A stretch of 64,000 bases of DNA from Litchfieldella xinjiangensis (GCF_000759345.1 NZ_JPZL01000002.1:124001-188000); one strand, 5' to 3'; numbered from the stretch's first letter, positions 38,606 to 49,775 are shown. Notes: generated by a model from the sequence alone, not told the origin. A program made the numbers and translations.

Positions 38606-38857
38606 TTACTTGCGCTCGTCCTGTTCCTCGGTCTTGCGCTCGGCCTTGACGTCGTAGGTGCTGCCCTGTTCGTCATGGCTGACGCGCTGATGCGGTTCGT
38701 CCTGCTTTTCCTTCTCTTCCTCGCTCATGGCCTTCTTGAAGCCCTTTACGGCACCGCCCAGGTCACCGCCCACGTTGCGCAGCTTCTTGGTACCGAAGAT
38801 GAGGATGATGATGCCGAGTACGATCAGCAACTGCCAGATACTGATGCCACCTAACAT
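38606..38857 (-). CDS. tatA: Sec-independent protein translocase TatA
   Basis: Pore-forming Tat subunit. At 83 residues it starts [20 protein letters not shown], with the [20 protein letters not shown] hinge and amphipathic helix that define TatA. A charged, mostly acidic and lysine-rich tail follows. It is next to hisE, an arrangement known from pseudomonads. Confidence 0.97.
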   Translation of the reverse strand: MLGGISIWQLLIVLGIIILIFGTKKLRNVGGDLGGAVKGFKKAMSEEEKEKQDEPHQRVSHDEQGSTYDVKAERKTEEQDERK

Positions 38858-38871
38858 GGAGTATGTCTCCC

Positions 38872-39216
38872 TTATCGATCGGAGGTGCGGGCGGCTTTTT
38901 CATCCAGCCCGGAAATGCCGAAACGCCGTGCCAGTTCGTCCAGCACATCCTGGTGCGATATCCCAAGATGCGACAGCATCACCAGGCTATGAAACCACAG
39001 GTCAGCAGTTTCGGCGACTACTGCTTGCTTCGACGCCTCAATGTCTTCCCTCTCGGCATCCTTGGCGGCCAAAACGGTCTCGGTGGCTTCCTCGCCGATT
39101 TTCTCGAGAATCTTGTTGAGCCCCTTGTGATGCAGCGAGGCGACATACGACGTAGCCGGATCTGCGCTGCGCCGCTGTGCCAGAACGTCGGCGAGCTGTG
39201 CAAGTGTATCGTTCAT
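38872..39216 (-). CDS. hisE: Phosphoribosyl-ATP pyrophosphatase
   Basis: Second step of histidine synthesis: hydrolyses phosphoribosyl-ATP to phosphoribosyl-AMP. At 114 residues it is the stand-alone HisE of the MazG-like fold, with [19 protein letters not shown] carrying the metal-binding glutamates and [17 protein letters not shown]. In pseudomonads hisI (cyclohydrolase, the next step) precedes it here, but in this window ubiB ends 18 bases upstream and no hisI is present. A HisI activity must be encoded elsewhere. Confidence 0.96.
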   Translation of the reverse strand: MNDTLAQLADVLAQRRSADPATSYVASLHHKGLNKILEKIGEEATETVLAAKDAEREDIEASKQAVVAETADLWFHSLVMLSHLGISHQDVLDELARRFGISGLDEKAARTSDR

Positions 39217-39234
39217 GTCATGTCTCTTCGTTGG

Positions 39235-40857
39235 TCAGTGCCAGGCCAACAGCAGTACCCCGAGTGCGGCAGCGGCCAGCACCGGCCAGGGCTGGCCCGA
39301 GGCCCAGGTCATCAGCGGTTGCCACGCCAGCGCCAGTGCCAGCAACAGCAACCCTACCCGAATGCGGCGAGTGCCTCGCGCGGTATGGCCGAGTTGCTTG
39401 CGAATGGTCTGGATCGCCTCGTTCTGCTCGCGCCGTAGCCGATAGTCGCTTTCGGCGCGTCCCAGTGCCTGGTGGGCGAGTACCGGCAATTCAGGGAGCT
39501 GGCGCGTCAGCTCGGGTGCCTGACGCCTGAGCGAGTCCCACAGGCCACGCGGGCCGGCACGCTCCTTCATCCAGCGCTCGATATAGGGTTTGGCGGTACT
39601 CCACAAATCGAGGTCGGGATACAACTGGCGCCCCAGGCCTTCGATGTTGAGCAAGGTCTTCTGCAGTAGCACCAATTGCGGCTGTACTTCCATGTTGAAG
39701 CGCCGCGCCGTCTGGAACAGGCCCAGCAGGACCTGGCCGAAGGAGATATCCTTGAGCGGCTTTTCGAGGATCGGCTCGCACACGGCGCGGATGGCCGAGG
39801 CGAATTCGTTGGCACGCGTGCCTTCTCCGACCCACCCCGACTCGATATGCAGGACCGCGACCTCATAGTAATCCTGATGGAAGAAGGCCAGGAGGTTGCG
39901 CGCGAGATAATCCTGGTCCTCGCGAGTCAGACTACCGACGATGCCGCAATCGATGGCGATGTACTGGGGGTCGCCCGGAGTTTCGTGAGAGACGAAGATA
40001 TTGCCGGGATGCATGTCGGCATGGAAGAAGTTGTCGCGAAACACCTGGGTAAAGAAGATCTCCACGCCACGCTCGGCGAGTCGCTTGAGATCGGTTCCCT
40101 GCGCCTTGAGCCCCACGATATCGGCGACCGGCACACCCCGGATGCGCTCCTGCACCATCACGCGACGATGGGTCAGCGGCCAGTGGATGGTCGGGACATA
40201 CAGCAGCGGGGAATCCTTGAAGTTACGCCGGAGCTGAGAGGTATTGGCCGCCTCCTTGCGCAGATCGAGCTCATCGAAAAGCGTCGCCTCATAATCGGAA
40301 ACCACTTCGACCGGACGCAAGCGGCGCGCCTCGGGAATCATCTGCAGCAGACGTGCGACGCGATAGAGCAGGGCCATATCCTGGCGCATGACGCGCTCGA
40401 TGCCGGGACGGATGATCTTGACCACGACATCCGCACCACTATGCAGTCGGGCGGCATGCACCTGGGCCACCGACGCCGAGGCGAGGGGCTGGGCATCGAA
40501 CTCGGCGAAGGCCTCGGTCAGCGTCATCTCGAGCTCTTCCTCGACCAGGGCGGCGGCGGCATCGCCCGGGAAGGGCGGTACCTGATCCTGGAGGCGCCGA
40601 AGCTCGTCGGCGATATCTTCGGGGAACAGGTCGCGGCGGGTCGACAGCATCTGGCCAAACTTGACGAAGATCGGGCCCAGCGCCTCCATGGCAAGACGCA
40701 GGCGTTCGCCGCGCGAGCGTCGTCCCACCGGGAACACGCGCAAGGGGGATAGGACGAAGACCACGCGCAGCCACCAGGGCAGACGCTCCAGCGGTATCAG
40801 CGTATCCAGGCGAAAGCGGGTTATGATCCACAAGATCCATAGCAGCCGCAGGCTCAT
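39235..40857 (-). CDS. ubiB: Ubiquinone biosynthesis ATPase/kinase-like protein UbiB
   Basis: Atypical ADCK/UbiB kinase-like protein required for the aerobic steps of ubiquinone synthesis. The family KxGQ motif is KFGQ at residues 66-69, followed by [20 protein letters not shown]. The HADMHPGNI motif and the DCGIVG metal motif are present. Two hydrophobic spans close the C-terminus, anchoring it in the inner membrane. At 540 residues it has the usual length. It overlaps ubiJ by 4 bases. Confidence 0.96.
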   Translation of the reverse strand: MSLRLLWILWIITRFRLDTLIPLERLPWWLRVVFVLSPLRVFPVGRRSRGERLRLAMEALGPIFVKFGQMLSTRRDLFPEDIADELRRLQDQVPPFPGDAAAALVEEELEMTLTEAFAEFDAQPLASASVAQVHAARLHSGADVVVKIIRPGIERVMRQDMALLYRVARLLQMIPEARRLRPVEVVSDYEATLFDELDLRKEAANTSQLRRNFKDSPLLYVPTIHWPLTHRRVMVQERIRGVPVADIVGLKAQGTDLKRLAERGVEIFFTQVFRDNFFHADMHPGNIFVSHETPGDPQYIAIDCGIVGSLTREDQDYLARNLLAFFHQDYYEVAVLHIESGWVGEGTRANEFASAIRAVCEPILEKPLKDISFGQVLLGLFQTARRFNMEVQPQLVLLQKTLLNIEGLGRQLYPDLDLWSTAKPYIERWMKERAGPRGLWDSLRRQAPELTRQLPELPVLAHQALGRAESDYRLRREQNEAIQTIRKQLGHTARGTRRIRVGLLLLALALAWQPLMTWASGQPWPVLAAAALGVLLLAWH

Positions 40858-41471
40858 CGACGCGCCTCCTGTTCAACCAGGCGCGTGAACCTGGCCAGCC
40901 GAGCCTCGAGGCGATCCGCGGCCACCTCGAGCTCTGTCAGATGGTCGCGCATCACATCGTATTGTGCGCGTCCGGGCAGCAGGCGGGCCTCCTCGAAGAG
41001 ATACTCGCTTAGATCGGCCTGCAATTCACCGCGAGTACGCAGCCCCCAGCGCGAGAGCCGACGCAGCCCCTCGGCGAGACTGTGGGCCGGCATGTCGCCG
41101 AGCCAGCCTGCCAACTCGCCTTCCCAGTCGAGATCGAGGTCGAGCAGCAAATCGCGGGCGTCCTCGAGCAGGTGGCTTCGACCGCGAACGGCGAGCCGCC
41201 CCCCAAACATCAGCCGCTCGACCGACGTACCGCCGAGCAAGCTCCCCAGGGTTTCGCTATCGACCTCGACCACGACGTCCACCGTGCTTTCATTGAGCGA
41301 CGGGGCATGGGCGAGGTGCAGACCCTGGGCATCGAAACTCACCAGGATCTCGAGGTGAGGCCGCTCCAGTCGGAACAGCATGCGCGAGCCGGCAAGCCGG
41401 GCCAGACGGCCATGCGCTGCGGGGTCGCGTGCCAGCAGGGCGTTCAGGGTTCGTTCGACCAGCGGTAGCAT
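40854..41471 (-). CDS. ubiJ: Ubiquinone biosynthesis accessory factor UbiJ
   Basis: SCP2-like lipid-binding protein that, with UbiK, helps assemble the soluble ubiquinone-synthesis complex. From the ATG at 41471 ([17 protein letters not shown]) it is 205 residues. The stop of ubiE and this start share a base (TAATG). The SCP2-type domain spans about 15-110, and a coiled C-terminus ([20 protein letters not shown]) follows. A longer in-frame ORF reaching 41639 is rejected because it runs into ubiE. The ubiE-ubiJ-ubiB order is diagnostic. Confidence 0.93.
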   Translation of the reverse strand: MLPLVERTLNALLARDPAAHGRLARLAGSRMLFRLERPHLEILVSFDAQGLHLAHAPSLNESTVDVVVEVDSETLGSLLGGTSVERLMFGGRLAVRGRSHLLEDARDLLLDLDLDWEGELAGWLGDMPAHSLAEGLRRLSRWGLRTRGELQADLSEYLFEEARLLPGRAQYDVMRDHLTELEVAADRLEARLARFTRLVEQEARR

Positions 41472-42226
41472 TACAACTTGATGCCCCGATGCAGGGCGAC
41501 GATGCCGCCGGTGAGATTGGAGTATTCGACCCGCTCGAGGCCCGCGGCTTCCATCATCGACTTGAGGGTATCCTGATCGGGATGCATGCGAATCGATTCG
41601 GCGAGGTAGCGATAGCTTTCCGCGTCGTTGGCCACCCATTGGCCGATACGTGGCAGGAAGCGGAACGAATACTCATCGTAGGCGCGGGTCAGCAGGGGGT
41701 TGCCCGGCTTGGAAAATTCGAGCACCAGTAGCCGCCCGCCCGGCTTCAACACGCGTTGCATGGAGCGCAGCGCTGCGTCCTTGTCGGTGACATTGCGCAG
41801 GCCGAAGGCGATGGTGATGCAATCGAAGTGATTGTCGGGGAACGGCAGACACTCGGCATTGGCCTGGACATACTCGACATTGCCGCCGACGCCGTTGTCG
41901 AGGAGCTTATCGCGGCCGACCCGTAGCATCGAGGCGTTGATGTCGGCCAGCACGACACGGCCCCGCGGGCCGACCCGGCGGGCGAAGGCCAACGTAAGAT
42001 CACCGGTGCCACCGGCAATGTCCAGCACCTGGTGGCCGGGGCGGACGCCGGCACGCTCCAGGGTCAGGCGCTTCCACAGGCGGTGGATGCCGAACGACAT
42101 CAGATCGTTCATCACATCATAGCGCGCCGCTACCGAGTGAAAGACATCGGCCACGCGCGAGGCCTTCTCCTCGAGCGGGACTTCCTGGTAGCCGAAGTGG
42201 GTCGTCGTGCGCTTTTCCATGGCCAT
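41471..42226 (-). CDS. ubiE: Ubiquinone/menaquinone methyltransferase UbiE
   Basis: SAM-dependent C-methyltransferase of quinone synthesis. At 251 residues it has the usual length. [16 protein letters not shown] is SAM motif I. The UbiE signatures [17 protein letters not shown] near the N-terminus and [17 protein letters not shown] near residue 170 are present. It is first of the seven-gene ubiE-ubiJ-ubiB-hisE-tatABC run. Confidence 0.97.
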   Translation of the reverse strand: MAMEKRTTTHFGYQEVPLEEKASRVADVFHSVAARYDVMNDLMSFGIHRLWKRLTLERAGVRPGHQVLDIAGGTGDLTLAFARRVGPRGRVVLADINASMLRVGRDKLLDNGVGGNVEYVQANAECLPFPDNHFDCITIAFGLRNVTDKDAALRSMQRVLKPGGRLLVLEFSKPGNPLLTRAYDEYSFRFLPRIGQWVANDAESYRYLAESIRMHPDQDTLKSMMEAAGLERVEYSNLTGGIVALHRGIKL

Positions 42227-42294
42227 TCCTAGCGTTGGGAGGTGACAATGCTGGCCATTGTAGCCTCCCCCCGCCTTGCTTGTCTTTGACCGGC

Positions 42295-42678
42295 CTAGAG
42301 CTGCTTGATTTCGATGCCCAGCGGTTCGCGTGAGGCTCCGGCCTCCTCGAGGCGGCGCAAGTAGTCGGCCCAGTTGCGTTCACGCCGAATGATCAGCTCG
42401 AACAGGTACGCCCAGCTGTAAAGGCCGCTATCGTGGCCGTCGTCAAACGACAGTTTGATGGCATAACGCCCCACCGGGGTGATGTCCTTGAGGCCGACGT
42501 CCTTCTTGCCGACCTGCAGCACGGCGGTGTCGGCACCGTGGCCGCGTACCTCGGCCGAGGGCGAGAAGACCCGCAGGTACTCCACCGACAGCCGGTGGCT
42601 CTGGCCATCCTCGTAGATCAGCTCGAGTTCGCGGGCCTTCTTGTGATAATGGATATTCTTCGGGGTAGGCGCGGTCAT
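42295..42678 (-). CDS. DUF971 family protein
   Basis: A 127-residue protein starting [18 protein letters not shown]. It matches the DUF971 domain (also found at the N-terminus of gamma-butyrobetaine hydroxylases): [19 protein letters not shown], then [24 protein letters not shown]. Function is not established; roles near iron-sulfur assembly have been discussed for the domain. It lies between hslU and ubiE, the same place as in pseudomonads. Confidence 0.85.
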   Translation of the reverse strand: MTAPTPKNIHYHKKARELELIYEDGQSHRLSVEYLRVFSPSAEVRGHGADTAVLQVGKKDVGLKDITPVGRYAIKLSFDDGHDSGLYSWAYLFELIIRRERNWADYLRRLEEAGASREPLGIEIKQL

Positions 42679-42758
42679 GCGGCGGTCTCCTGTATTCGCT
42701 CAGGCGCTGGAGTCTCTGCAAGGGCGCAGCGAAGCGACGCCCCTGCATCCCCGATCAT

Positions 42759-44078
42759 TCAAAGAATATACCGGGACAAATCCTCGTCCATGGCCAATTC
42801 GCCGAGCTGGGCATTGACGTACTCGGCATCGATCACCAGCGGGCTCGTCATGTCGCCGCCCTTGAAGGAAGGCTCCTCAAGCAGGCGCTCCATGACGGTA
42901 TGCAGGCGTCGTGCCCCGATATTCTCGGTGCCCTCGTTGACCCGCCAGGCAATCTCGGCGATACGCACGATGCCATCTTCGGTGAATTCGATTTCGAGCC
43001 CCTCGGTCGCCAGCAATGCCTGGTACTGCTTGGTCAGCGAGGCCGACGGTTCGGTCAGGATACGCTTGAAGTCGTCGGGGGTCAGGGCATTGAGTTCGAC
43101 CCGGATCGGCAGGCGGCCCTGCAGCTCGGGAATCAGGTCCGACGGCTTCGACAGATGAAACGCGCCGGAGGCGATGAACAGAATATGGTCGGTTCGGACC
43201 ATGCCATGCTTGGTGGACACCGTCGAGCCTTCGATCAGCGGCAGGAGGTCGCGCTGGACCCCTTCGCGGGATACTTCGCCGCCACTGGATTGCTGGCCCT
43301 TGGTGACCTTGTCGATCTCATCGAGGAAGACGATGCCGTTCTGCTCGACGGCCTCGATGGCGCGATGCTTGATTTCCTCTTCGTTGACCAGCTTGGCGGC
43401 TTCCTCGTCGCGCAGCAGCTGACGTGCGTCCTTGACCGTGACTCGGCGGCTCTCGGTCTTCTGCCGTCCCATGTTGGAGAACAGGCTCTGCAGCTGACTG
43501 GTCATCTCCTCCATGCCTGGCGGCGTCATGATGTCGATTCCACCGCCCTGGGGCGTGACCTCAATATCGATCTCCTTGTCATCGAGCTGGCCTTCGCGAA
43601 GTTTCTTGCGAAACAGCTGGCGCGTGGAGCTGTCGTTGCGCGGGGCATCCTCCTGACCGCGCGGCGGTGGCAGCAGGGCATCGAGAATGCGATCTTCGGC
43701 GGCATCCTCGGCCTTGTTGCCGACTTCGGTCTTGGCCTGCTCGCGTACCAGCTTGATCGAGGCCTCGGTGAGGTCGCGAACGATCGACTCGACATCGCGG
43801 CCGACATAGCCGACTTCGGTGAACTTGGTCGCCTCGACCTTGATGAACGGGGCATTGGCGAGCTTGGCCAGACGGCGGGCAATCTCGGTCTTGCCTACCC
43901 CGGTGGGGCCGATCATGAGGATATTCTTGGGGGTGACTTCACCACGCAGCTCATCACCGAGCTGCATGCGCCGCCAGCGGTTACGCAAGGCGATCGCCAC
44001 GGCACGCTTGGCGTCCTGCTGGCCGATGATGAACTGGTCCAGCGCATGGACGATCTCACGAGGGGTCATCTGGGACAT
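42759..44078 (-). CDS. hslU: ATP-dependent protease ATPase subunit HslU
   Basis: AAA+ unfoldase of the HslUV protease. Walker A GPTGVGKT is at residues 57-64 and [10 protein letters not shown] is Walker B. The intermediate domain (about 110-245) is present. The C-terminal tail EDLSRYIL inserts into HslV and activates it. At 439 residues it has the family length. It starts two bases after hslV. A hairpin downstream (42716-42746) lacks a T-run. Confidence 0.98.
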   Translation of the reverse strand: MSQMTPREIVHALDQFIIGQQDAKRAVAIALRNRWRRMQLGDELRGEVTPKNILMIGPTGVGKTEIARRLAKLANAPFIKVEATKFTEVGYVGRDVESIVRDLTEASIKLVREQAKTEVGNKAEDAAEDRILDALLPPPRGQEDAPRNDSSTRQLFRKKLREGQLDDKEIDIEVTPQGGGIDIMTPPGMEEMTSQLQSLFSNMGRQKTESRRVTVKDARQLLRDEEAAKLVNEEEIKHRAIEAVEQNGIVFLDEIDKVTKGQQSSGGEVSREGVQRDLLPLIEGSTVSTKHGMVRTDHILFIASGAFHLSKPSDLIPELQGRLPIRVELNALTPDDFKRILTEPSASLTKQYQALLATEGLEIEFTEDGIVRIAEIAWRVNEGTENIGARRLHTVMERLLEEPSFKGGDMTSPLVIDAEYVNAQLGELAMDEDLSRYIL

Positions 44079-44080
44079 GG

Positions 44081-44599
44081 TTAGAGCTCTTCCAGCGTGA
44101 CGTTGTGGTTGGTGAACACGCAGATGTCGGCCGCGATATCGAGCGATTTCTCGGTGATTTCGCGCGCCGACAGGTCGGTGTTCTCGAGCAGGGCGCGGGC
44201 GGAGGCGAGGGCGAAGTTGCCGCCCGAACCGATGGCGATGATGCCACGCTCGGGCTCCACCACGTCGCCGTTGCCGGTAATGATCAGCGAGGCGTTCTTG
44301 TCGGCGACGGCGAGCAATGCCTCGAGCCGTCTCAGGGCGCGATCGGTACGCCAGTCCTTGGCCAGTTCAACGGCGGCCTTGACCAGGTGGCCCTGGTATT
44401 TCTCGAGCTGGGCCTCGAAGCGCTCGAATAGCGTGAAGGCATCGGCGGTGCCACCGGCGAAACCGGCCAGTACCTGGTTACGGTACAGTCGACGCACCTT
44501 GCTCGCATTGCCCTTCATCACGGTATTGCCAAGTGACACCTGGCCGTCGCCGGCCAGTGCGACCTGATCACCGCGGCGCACGGAAACGATCGTGGTCAT
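44081..44599 (-). CDS. hslV: ATP-dependent protease peptidase subunit HslV
   Basis: Proteasome-like threonine peptidase. I start at 44599 because [12 protein letters not shown] exposes Thr as the catalytic N-terminus after Met removal; the frame extends 21 codons upstream without family similarity. The typical segments [32 protein letters not shown] and [16 protein letters not shown]-like [11 protein letters not shown] are present. At 172 residues the length fits. AAGGAG lies 8 bases upstream. A CTTGAA (44707-44712, minus strand) upstream resembles a sigma32 -35 element, but no good -10 follows. Confidence 0.97.
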   Translation of the reverse strand: MTTIVSVRRGDQVALAGDGQVSLGNTVMKGNASKVRRLYRNQVLAGFAGGTADAFTLFERFEAQLEKYQGHLVKAAVELAKDWRTDRALRRLEALLAVADKNASLIITGNGDVVEPERGIIAIGSGGNFALASARALLENTDLSAREITEKSLDIAADICVFTNHNVTLEEL

Positions 44600-44734
44600 G
44601 GGGAGACTCCTTGGGGGAACGCGCACGCTCCCGATGACTTTCGGCGCGACGGATACCGTCACGCCGTGACTAAGCTTTTCAGGAGGTGCGGGCGTAGTGC
44701 GGGAAATTCAAGCGCCGGCAGTGCTTGTGGCCGG

Positions 44735-45460
44735 TTAGTTCTGCAGACGTATCAGCAGCGGCTCGATGCCCTGGGTGATCATCAGATCCTGGGCTCGGTT
44801 GAGCTCACGTCGATCGTTATACGGGCCGACCTGGACGCGATGCCAGGTGGCGCCATCGCCGGCCTGGACCTCGGTGATCTGAGCGAGCAATCCGAAATCA
44901 CGTAACTTGCCGGCCAGGCGCTGGGCGTCGCCGGTTTCCTTGAACGAGGCGGCCTGCAGCATGTAACGACTCGGGTCGGCGTCGGGCTGCGGCGTCTGAA
45001 CCGTGGCGGCGCTCTCGTCTCGCGAGGCCATGCTGCGCTCGACGGCCTCGTTGATGCTGGCCAATTGCTCGGCAATGGGATCGGTGGCAGTCGGTGTCTC
45101 GGGTTGAGGGGCGGCCGGAGGCGGGTTGCGCGTGGCGGCGGCTTCCGATCGAGGTGCAACCACTTCCGACTCGGGAAGGAGGGTGTAGAACTCGAAGGTA
45201 GGCATGCGCTGCGCGCTGGAGGCGGCGGCTTCCTCGTTGCCACTGCCCGCGTCGGATGTGCTGTTCGAGGGCGGTTTCGGTACGACCGTCGCCAGCGGTA
45301 CGGGCGCCTGTTGTTGGAGATACTGGGCCAGGAAGAAACCCGCCACCAGCCCGGCAATCCCCCACAGCCAGCCCGGAATGCCGCGGCTGGCGGATTTCTT
45401 CGGCGAACGGCGTGTGGTGGCGCCGCTGCGCTTGGTCTGGCGCGTTTGACGAGCCGCCAT
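44735..45460 (-). CDS. SPOR-domain protein (FtsN-like)
   Basis: A 241-residue bitopic protein. A basic cytoplasmic N-terminus (MAARQTRQTKRSGATTRR), one membrane span (about 29-46, WLWGIAGLVAGFFLAQYL) and a proline/alanine-rich linker precede a C-terminal SPOR domain (about 165-241, YMLQAASFKETGDAQRLA and VQVGPYNDRRELNRA). SPOR domains bind denuded peptidoglycan at division sites. The position between argS and hslV is that of the FtsN-like protein in pseudomonads, so a divisome role is likely but not proven. Confidence 0.85.
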   Translation of the reverse strand: MAARQTRQTKRSGATTRRSPKKSASRGIPGWLWGIAGLVAGFFLAQYLQQQAPVPLATVVPKPPSNSTSDAGSGNEEAAASSAQRMPTFEFYTLLPESEVVAPRSEAAATRNPPPAAPQPETPTATDPIAEQLASINEAVERSMASRDESAATVQTPQPDADPSRYMLQAASFKETGDAQRLAGKLRDFGLLAQITEVQAGDGATWHRVQVGPYNDRRELNRAQDLMITQGIEPLLIRLQN

Positions 45461-45463
45461 GAA

Positions 45464-47149
45464 TTACATCTCCTCGGGGGCACTGACACCCAGCAGGTCG
45501 AGGCCGTTGCGCAGTACCTGGCGGGTCGCCAGGCCCAGGGCCAGGCGAGCGTTACGCAGGCCATCATCGTCGACCATCACTTTCACGGCGTTGTAGCAGG
45601 TGTGGAAGTCGGCGGCGAGTTCCTGCAGGTATTGCGCTATCTGTTGCGGCTCGCGGGTGCCGGCCGCATGCGCGACGACGTCGGGGTAACGGGCCAGGCG
45701 GTTCATCAGCGCTTTTTCCTGATCCGCCTCGAGGCGTGCCAGGTTATCGCGCGCCACGGCCAGATCGAAATCGTGGCCCTCGGCCTTGGCCTTGCGTGCC
45801 ACGCTGCATACCCGGGCATGGGCATACTGGATGTAGTACACCGGGTTGTCGTTGGACTGCGAACGGGCCAGGTCGATATCGAACGTCAGCTGGGAGTCGG
45901 CACGCCGTGCAACCAGGAAGTAACGAGTCGCGTCACGGCCGACCTCGTCGATCAAATCGCGCAGGGTGACGTAGCTACCGGCGCGCTTGGACAGCTTGAC
46001 CTCGACCCCCGAACGCGTGACCAGCACCATCTGGTGCAGCACGTAGTCCGGCCAGCCCTGGGGAATGCCGGTTTCCAACGCCTGCAGGCCGGCGCGCACC
46101 CGGGTCACGGTGGAGTGGTGGTCGGCGCCCTGCTCGTTGATGACGGTCGAGAAGCCGCGCTGCCACTTGTCCAGGTGGTAGGCGACATCGGGAAGGAAGT
46201 AGGTGTAATGCCCATCGGTCTTGCGCATCACCCGGTCCTTGTCATCGCCAAAGTCGGTGGTACGCAGCCACAGGGCGCCTTCCTCCTCATAGGTGTGCCC
46301 CCCTTCGATCAGTCGCTCGACGGCTTGCTCGACCTTGCCATCCTCGTACAGCGAGGACTCGAGAAAGTAGACGTCGAACGCCACACCGAACGCCTTGAGG
46401 TCCAGATCCTGTTCGCGGCGCAGGTAAGCGACGGCGAACTCACGAATGGCGTCAAGATCGTCTGGGTCGCTTTTGGCCATGACATGGCGATCGTCGGCAT
46501 GCACGGTCTCACCCGCCAGATAGCTCTTGGCGACGTCGAGAATGTAATCCCCGCGATAGCCATCCGCCGGCCAGTCGGCGTCGTCGGGACCCAGGCCCTT
46601 GGCCCGGGCCTGGACCGAGGCGGCCAGGTTGTTGATCTGCGCGCCGGCGTCGTTGTAATAGAACTCGCGGGTGACATCGTAGCCGGTGGCCTCGAGCAGG
46701 CGACATAGGCTGTCGCCGATTGCCGCACCGCGGCCGTGCCCTACGTGCAGTGGCCCGGTGGGGTTGGCGGAGACGAACTCGACCTGAACCTTCTCGCCTT
46801 GCCCGGTGAGGTTGCGCCCGTACGTATCCCCGGCATCGAGCACCGCAGGGATGACCTGGGCGGCGGCATCGGTGGCGGCAAAGAAGTTGATGAAACCGGG
46901 CCCGGCGATCTCGGCCTTGTCGATGGCGGGGGAGCTCGGCAGGGCGGCAATCAATTGCTCGGCGAGCTCGCGGGGCTTCTTGCCGGCCGGCTTGGCCAGC
47001 ATCAGGGCGAGATTGGTGGCGTAGTCACCATGAGCCTTGTCCTTGGTCGGATCCACCTTGATCGTGGGGGCGATATCCTGGGGCAGGGCGCCCTGTTGCT
47101 TGAGCGTGGCCAGGGCCTCGTCGAGCAGCGAAATGATGGTGTCTTTCAT
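45464..47149 (-). CDS. argS: Arginyl-tRNA synthetase
   Basis: Class I aminoacyl-tRNA synthetase. From the ATG at 47149 ([20 protein letters not shown]) it is 561 residues. The HIGH motif is HVGHGRGA in [13 protein letters not shown], and the KMSK region reads [12 protein letters not shown]. The C-terminal anticodon-binding domain ends in the [14 protein letters not shown] tail. Another ATG at 47179 is possible. The stop is 3 bases before the SPOR-domain gene. Confidence 0.97.
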   Translation of the reverse strand: MKDTIISLLDEALATLKQQGALPQDIAPTIKVDPTKDKAHGDYATNLALMLAKPAGKKPRELAEQLIAALPSSPAIDKAEIAGPGFINFFAATDAAAQVIPAVLDAGDTYGRNLTGQGEKVQVEFVSANPTGPLHVGHGRGAAIGDSLCRLLEATGYDVTREFYYNDAGAQINNLAASVQARAKGLGPDDADWPADGYRGDYILDVAKSYLAGETVHADDRHVMAKSDPDDLDAIREFAVAYLRREQDLDLKAFGVAFDVYFLESSLYEDGKVEQAVERLIEGGHTYEEEGALWLRTTDFGDDKDRVMRKTDGHYTYFLPDVAYHLDKWQRGFSTVINEQGADHHSTVTRVRAGLQALETGIPQGWPDYVLHQMVLVTRSGVEVKLSKRAGSYVTLRDLIDEVGRDATRYFLVARRADSQLTFDIDLARSQSNDNPVYYIQYAHARVCSVARKAKAEGHDFDLAVARDNLARLEADQEKALMNRLARYPDVVAHAAGTREPQQIAQYLQELAADFHTCYNAVKVMVDDDGLRNARLALGLATRQVLRNGLDLLGVSAPEEM

Positions 47150-47239
47150 GTGAATCGAGATGTCCTGTGGCTCGGGCATGGCGCGCCTGGTTGAGCGAAA
47201 GCTCCGTGCAGCGTCGGCCCGCGAGTGGGGCAATGCCCC

Positions 47240-47268
47240 ATTATCGGCAAATGCACTGCCGCTTTAAA
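47240..47268 (-). promoter_or_regulatory. Candidate argS promoter
   Basis: On the minus strand TTTAAA (47263-47268), a 17-base spacer and GATAAT (47240-47245), in the 208-base gap between priA and argS. The leader would be about 85 bases. Confidence 0.5.
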
Positions 47269-47357
47269 CCCTTGGGCGGCACTGCAAGCGATGCGGCTGT
47301 CAGTGGCTTCGTATTGCCTGCCTTCGAATGGCTGCATGCACATTGCAAATTACCCAT

Positions 47358-49592
47358 TCAACTCAGCGTCTGCGGGTCGATATCCATCGACCAGCGAACG
47401 CGGCGTGCCTCACGGTTACCCTCAAGCCAGGCCACCAGCCAGGCAGCTGCTTCGTGAAGCTTGCTGCGCTGCGGGCTGGAGAGCATGACCTGCATGTGAT
47501 AACGATTCTGGCGGCGCTCCATGGGGGCGGGCACCGGGCCCAGGCAATGCACGGGGTCGGGGCGGGCGCCGAGCCAGTCGCGCAGCGCCTCGGCCGCCGC
47601 TGAGGCCAGGGCCATCACCTCGGCATCACGCGGGCTCTCGAAGCGCGCCAGGGCCAGAAAGCGATAGGGCGGCAGCCCAGCGGCACGTCGCTCCTCGAGG
47701 AGTTGCCTGGCGAGTGCATCGTAGCCGTGCTCGGCGAGCAGCCTCAGGTGGGGGTCGTCGCAGTGCATGGTCTGTACTAGCACGCGGCCGGGATGTTCCG
47801 CGCGCCCGGCGCGCCCGGCGACCTGGATCAGCAGCTGAGCGCTGTGCTCCAGCGCACGAAAATCGCTGGCATAGAGACCGGCATCGGCATTGACCACCAC
47901 CACCAGGGTCACGTGGGGCAGGTGATGGCCCTTGGCCAGCATCTGCGTGCCCACCAACAGACAAGGCTCGCCACGCCTGACCTCCGCCAGCATCGACTCG
48001 AAGGCATCCTTGCGCCGGGTGCTGTCACGATCGATACGGTGGACCGGCACGTCGGGAAACAGGCTGGCAAGCGTCTCCTCGCTGCGTTCGGTGCCGGCAC
48101 CCAGCGGCCGGAGATCGGCACTGCCGCATTTTGGACAGGCATCCGGCAATGGGCGTAGCCGCTCGCAGTGGTGGCAGGCCAGTTGCGGCGGCTGACGATG
48201 CAGGGTCAGGCGCGCGTCGCAATGATCGCATTCCGCCAGCCAGCCGCATTCATGGCAGGCCAGCGTCGGTGCGAAGCCGCGGCGATTGATGAACACCAGC
48301 ACCTGGCGACCGGCAGCCAGGGTCTGTCGGATCGCTTCGATGGCCGGCGTAATCAGCCCGCCCTGGCGTGTGCGGCCGCGCAAGTCGATCAATTCCAGGC
48401 GGGCCGGGGCGTGGCGGCTGGCACGGCGGGTGAGCTGCAAGTGACGATAGCGACCCGCCTGGGCTTGGGCCAGGCTCTCCAGGGCCGGCGTGGCGCTGCC
48501 GAGAAGCACGGGTATCGACTCCTTATGGGCACGCACCACGGCGAGATCCCGGGCATGATAGCGCAGGCCGTCCTGCTGCTTGTACGAACCGTCATGCTCT
48601 TCATCGACGATGATGACACCGGGCTTGGCCAGCGGTGTGAAGATCGCCGATCGCGTGCCGATCACGATCGGTGCGCGTCCGCTGGCGGCGGCCAGCCAGG
48701 CATCGAGACGCTCCCCATCGCTGATACCGGAGTGCAGGGCGACGACCGGCACGCGAAAGCGTTTGCGAAAGCGAGCCAGGGTCTGGGGTGTCAGGCCGAT
48801 CTCGGGAACCAGGACCAACGCCTGGCGACCCTGTGCGATCACTGCCTCGATCAATTGCAGGTAGACCTCGGTCTTGCCGCTACCGGTCACCCCCTGCAGC
48901 AGGCACGGATGAAACCGGTCCAGGCCCTCGTGTAGCGCAGCCAGGGCCGTGGCCTGTTCGCGGTTGAGTGGCAGGGCAGGTTCGGCCAGCAGGCTACGAT
49001 ATTCGGCCCGGGGGCTTTCGATCACGGTTTCCTGTTCGGCCTCGATCAAGCCCTTGTCGAGCAGGCCGTCGAGTTGGGCGCGGCTGAAACCCTGGGCGGT
49101 GATGGCGCCGGTGGCGAGCCCGCGCGGATGCAGGCGCAATTGTTCGAGCAGTTCCGCCTGTCGCCGGGCGCGGCCGAGTTGTTCGCCATGACTGTTGCGG
49201 CCGCGCTCGGTCAAGCGCCAGCGCTCCCGGGTACGAGCTTCCAATGGCCGCCCCTGACGAAGTAATACAGGCAACGATTGGTGGTAAGTGTCGCCCAAGG
49301 CATGTTGGTAGTAGCGCGCAGTGAAACGGCAGAGCCAGAGCCAATCGTCAGGAAGCGGGGTATCGTCTAGCCAGCCATTGACAGGTTTGAGGTCGGCCAG
49401 TGGGAGATCGCTATGATCACGGCACTCTTCGACGATACCGACCACTTCGCGGCGGCCGAAAGGCACCCTCACGCGCAGGCCCGGACGCCACCCGCCGGAG
49501 GGAACCGAGGGGCCGGTGCGGTAGTCAAACAGACGTCGCAGTGGCGTTGGCACGGCGACGCCGAGCACGCGAGGATGAGATGTTGCTGGCAA
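47358..49592 (-). CDS. priA: Primosomal replication restart helicase PriA
   Basis: Superfamily 2 helicase that reloads the replisome at stalled forks. At 744 residues it has the usual length. An N-terminal 3' DNA-binding domain (about 1-105) is followed by Walker A GVTGSGKT at 234-241 and DEEH at 330-333. A zinc-binding cysteine cluster (ACHECGWLAECDHC, CHHCERL, CPKCGS) lies near 440-490, then helicase motifs V-VI with QVAGRAGRAEHPG. It diverges from rpmE, the conserved order. Confidence 0.97.
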   Translation of the reverse strand: MPATSHPRVLGVAVPTPLRRLFDYRTGPSVPSGGWRPGLRVRVPFGRREVVGIVEECRDHSDLPLADLKPVNGWLDDTPLPDDWLWLCRFTARYYQHALGDTYHQSLPVLLRQGRPLEARTRERWRLTERGRNSHGEQLGRARRQAELLEQLRLHPRGLATGAITAQGFSRAQLDGLLDKGLIEAEQETVIESPRAEYRSLLAEPALPLNREQATALAALHEGLDRFHPCLLQGVTGSGKTEVYLQLIEAVIAQGRQALVLVPEIGLTPQTLARFRKRFRVPVVALHSGISDGERLDAWLAAASGRAPIVIGTRSAIFTPLAKPGVIIVDEEHDGSYKQQDGLRYHARDLAVVRAHKESIPVLLGSATPALESLAQAQAGRYRHLQLTRRASRHAPARLELIDLRGRTRQGGLITPAIEAIRQTLAAGRQVLVFINRRGFAPTLACHECGWLAECDHCDARLTLHRQPPQLACHHCERLRPLPDACPKCGSADLRPLGAGTERSEETLASLFPDVPVHRIDRDSTRRKDAFESMLAEVRRGEPCLLVGTQMLAKGHHLPHVTLVVVVNADAGLYASDFRALEHSAQLLIQVAGRAGRAEHPGRVLVQTMHCDDPHLRLLAEHGYDALARQLLEERRAAGLPPYRFLALARFESPRDAEVMALASAAAEALRDWLGARPDPVHCLGPVPAPMERRQNRYHMQVMLSSPQRSKLHEAAAWLVAWLEGNREARRVRWSMDIDPQTLS

Positions 49593-49621
49593 TTGGCCTC
49601 CGGCGTTGGCTCTGCTAGAAT
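49593..49621 (+). promoter_or_regulatory. Candidate rpmE promoter
   Basis: TTGGCC (49593-49598), a 17-base spacer and TAGAAT (49616-49621), followed by a GC-rich discriminator GCCCGGCCCG. The leader would be about 150 bases, and nothing else recognisable lies in it. Confidence 0.6.
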
Positions 49622-49775
49622 GCCCGGCCCGTCATGCCGGCTGGCCCTTTCATGTAGGGTGGGGCGGCAGGGCAGATCCGGTCCACGTGCGTACGCTGAG
49701 TCCTGTACGACTAACCCGTATGCGGTGCCTGGCAAGTGATCAGGTGGCGGCATACATGCTTCATGAGGCGTTAAG

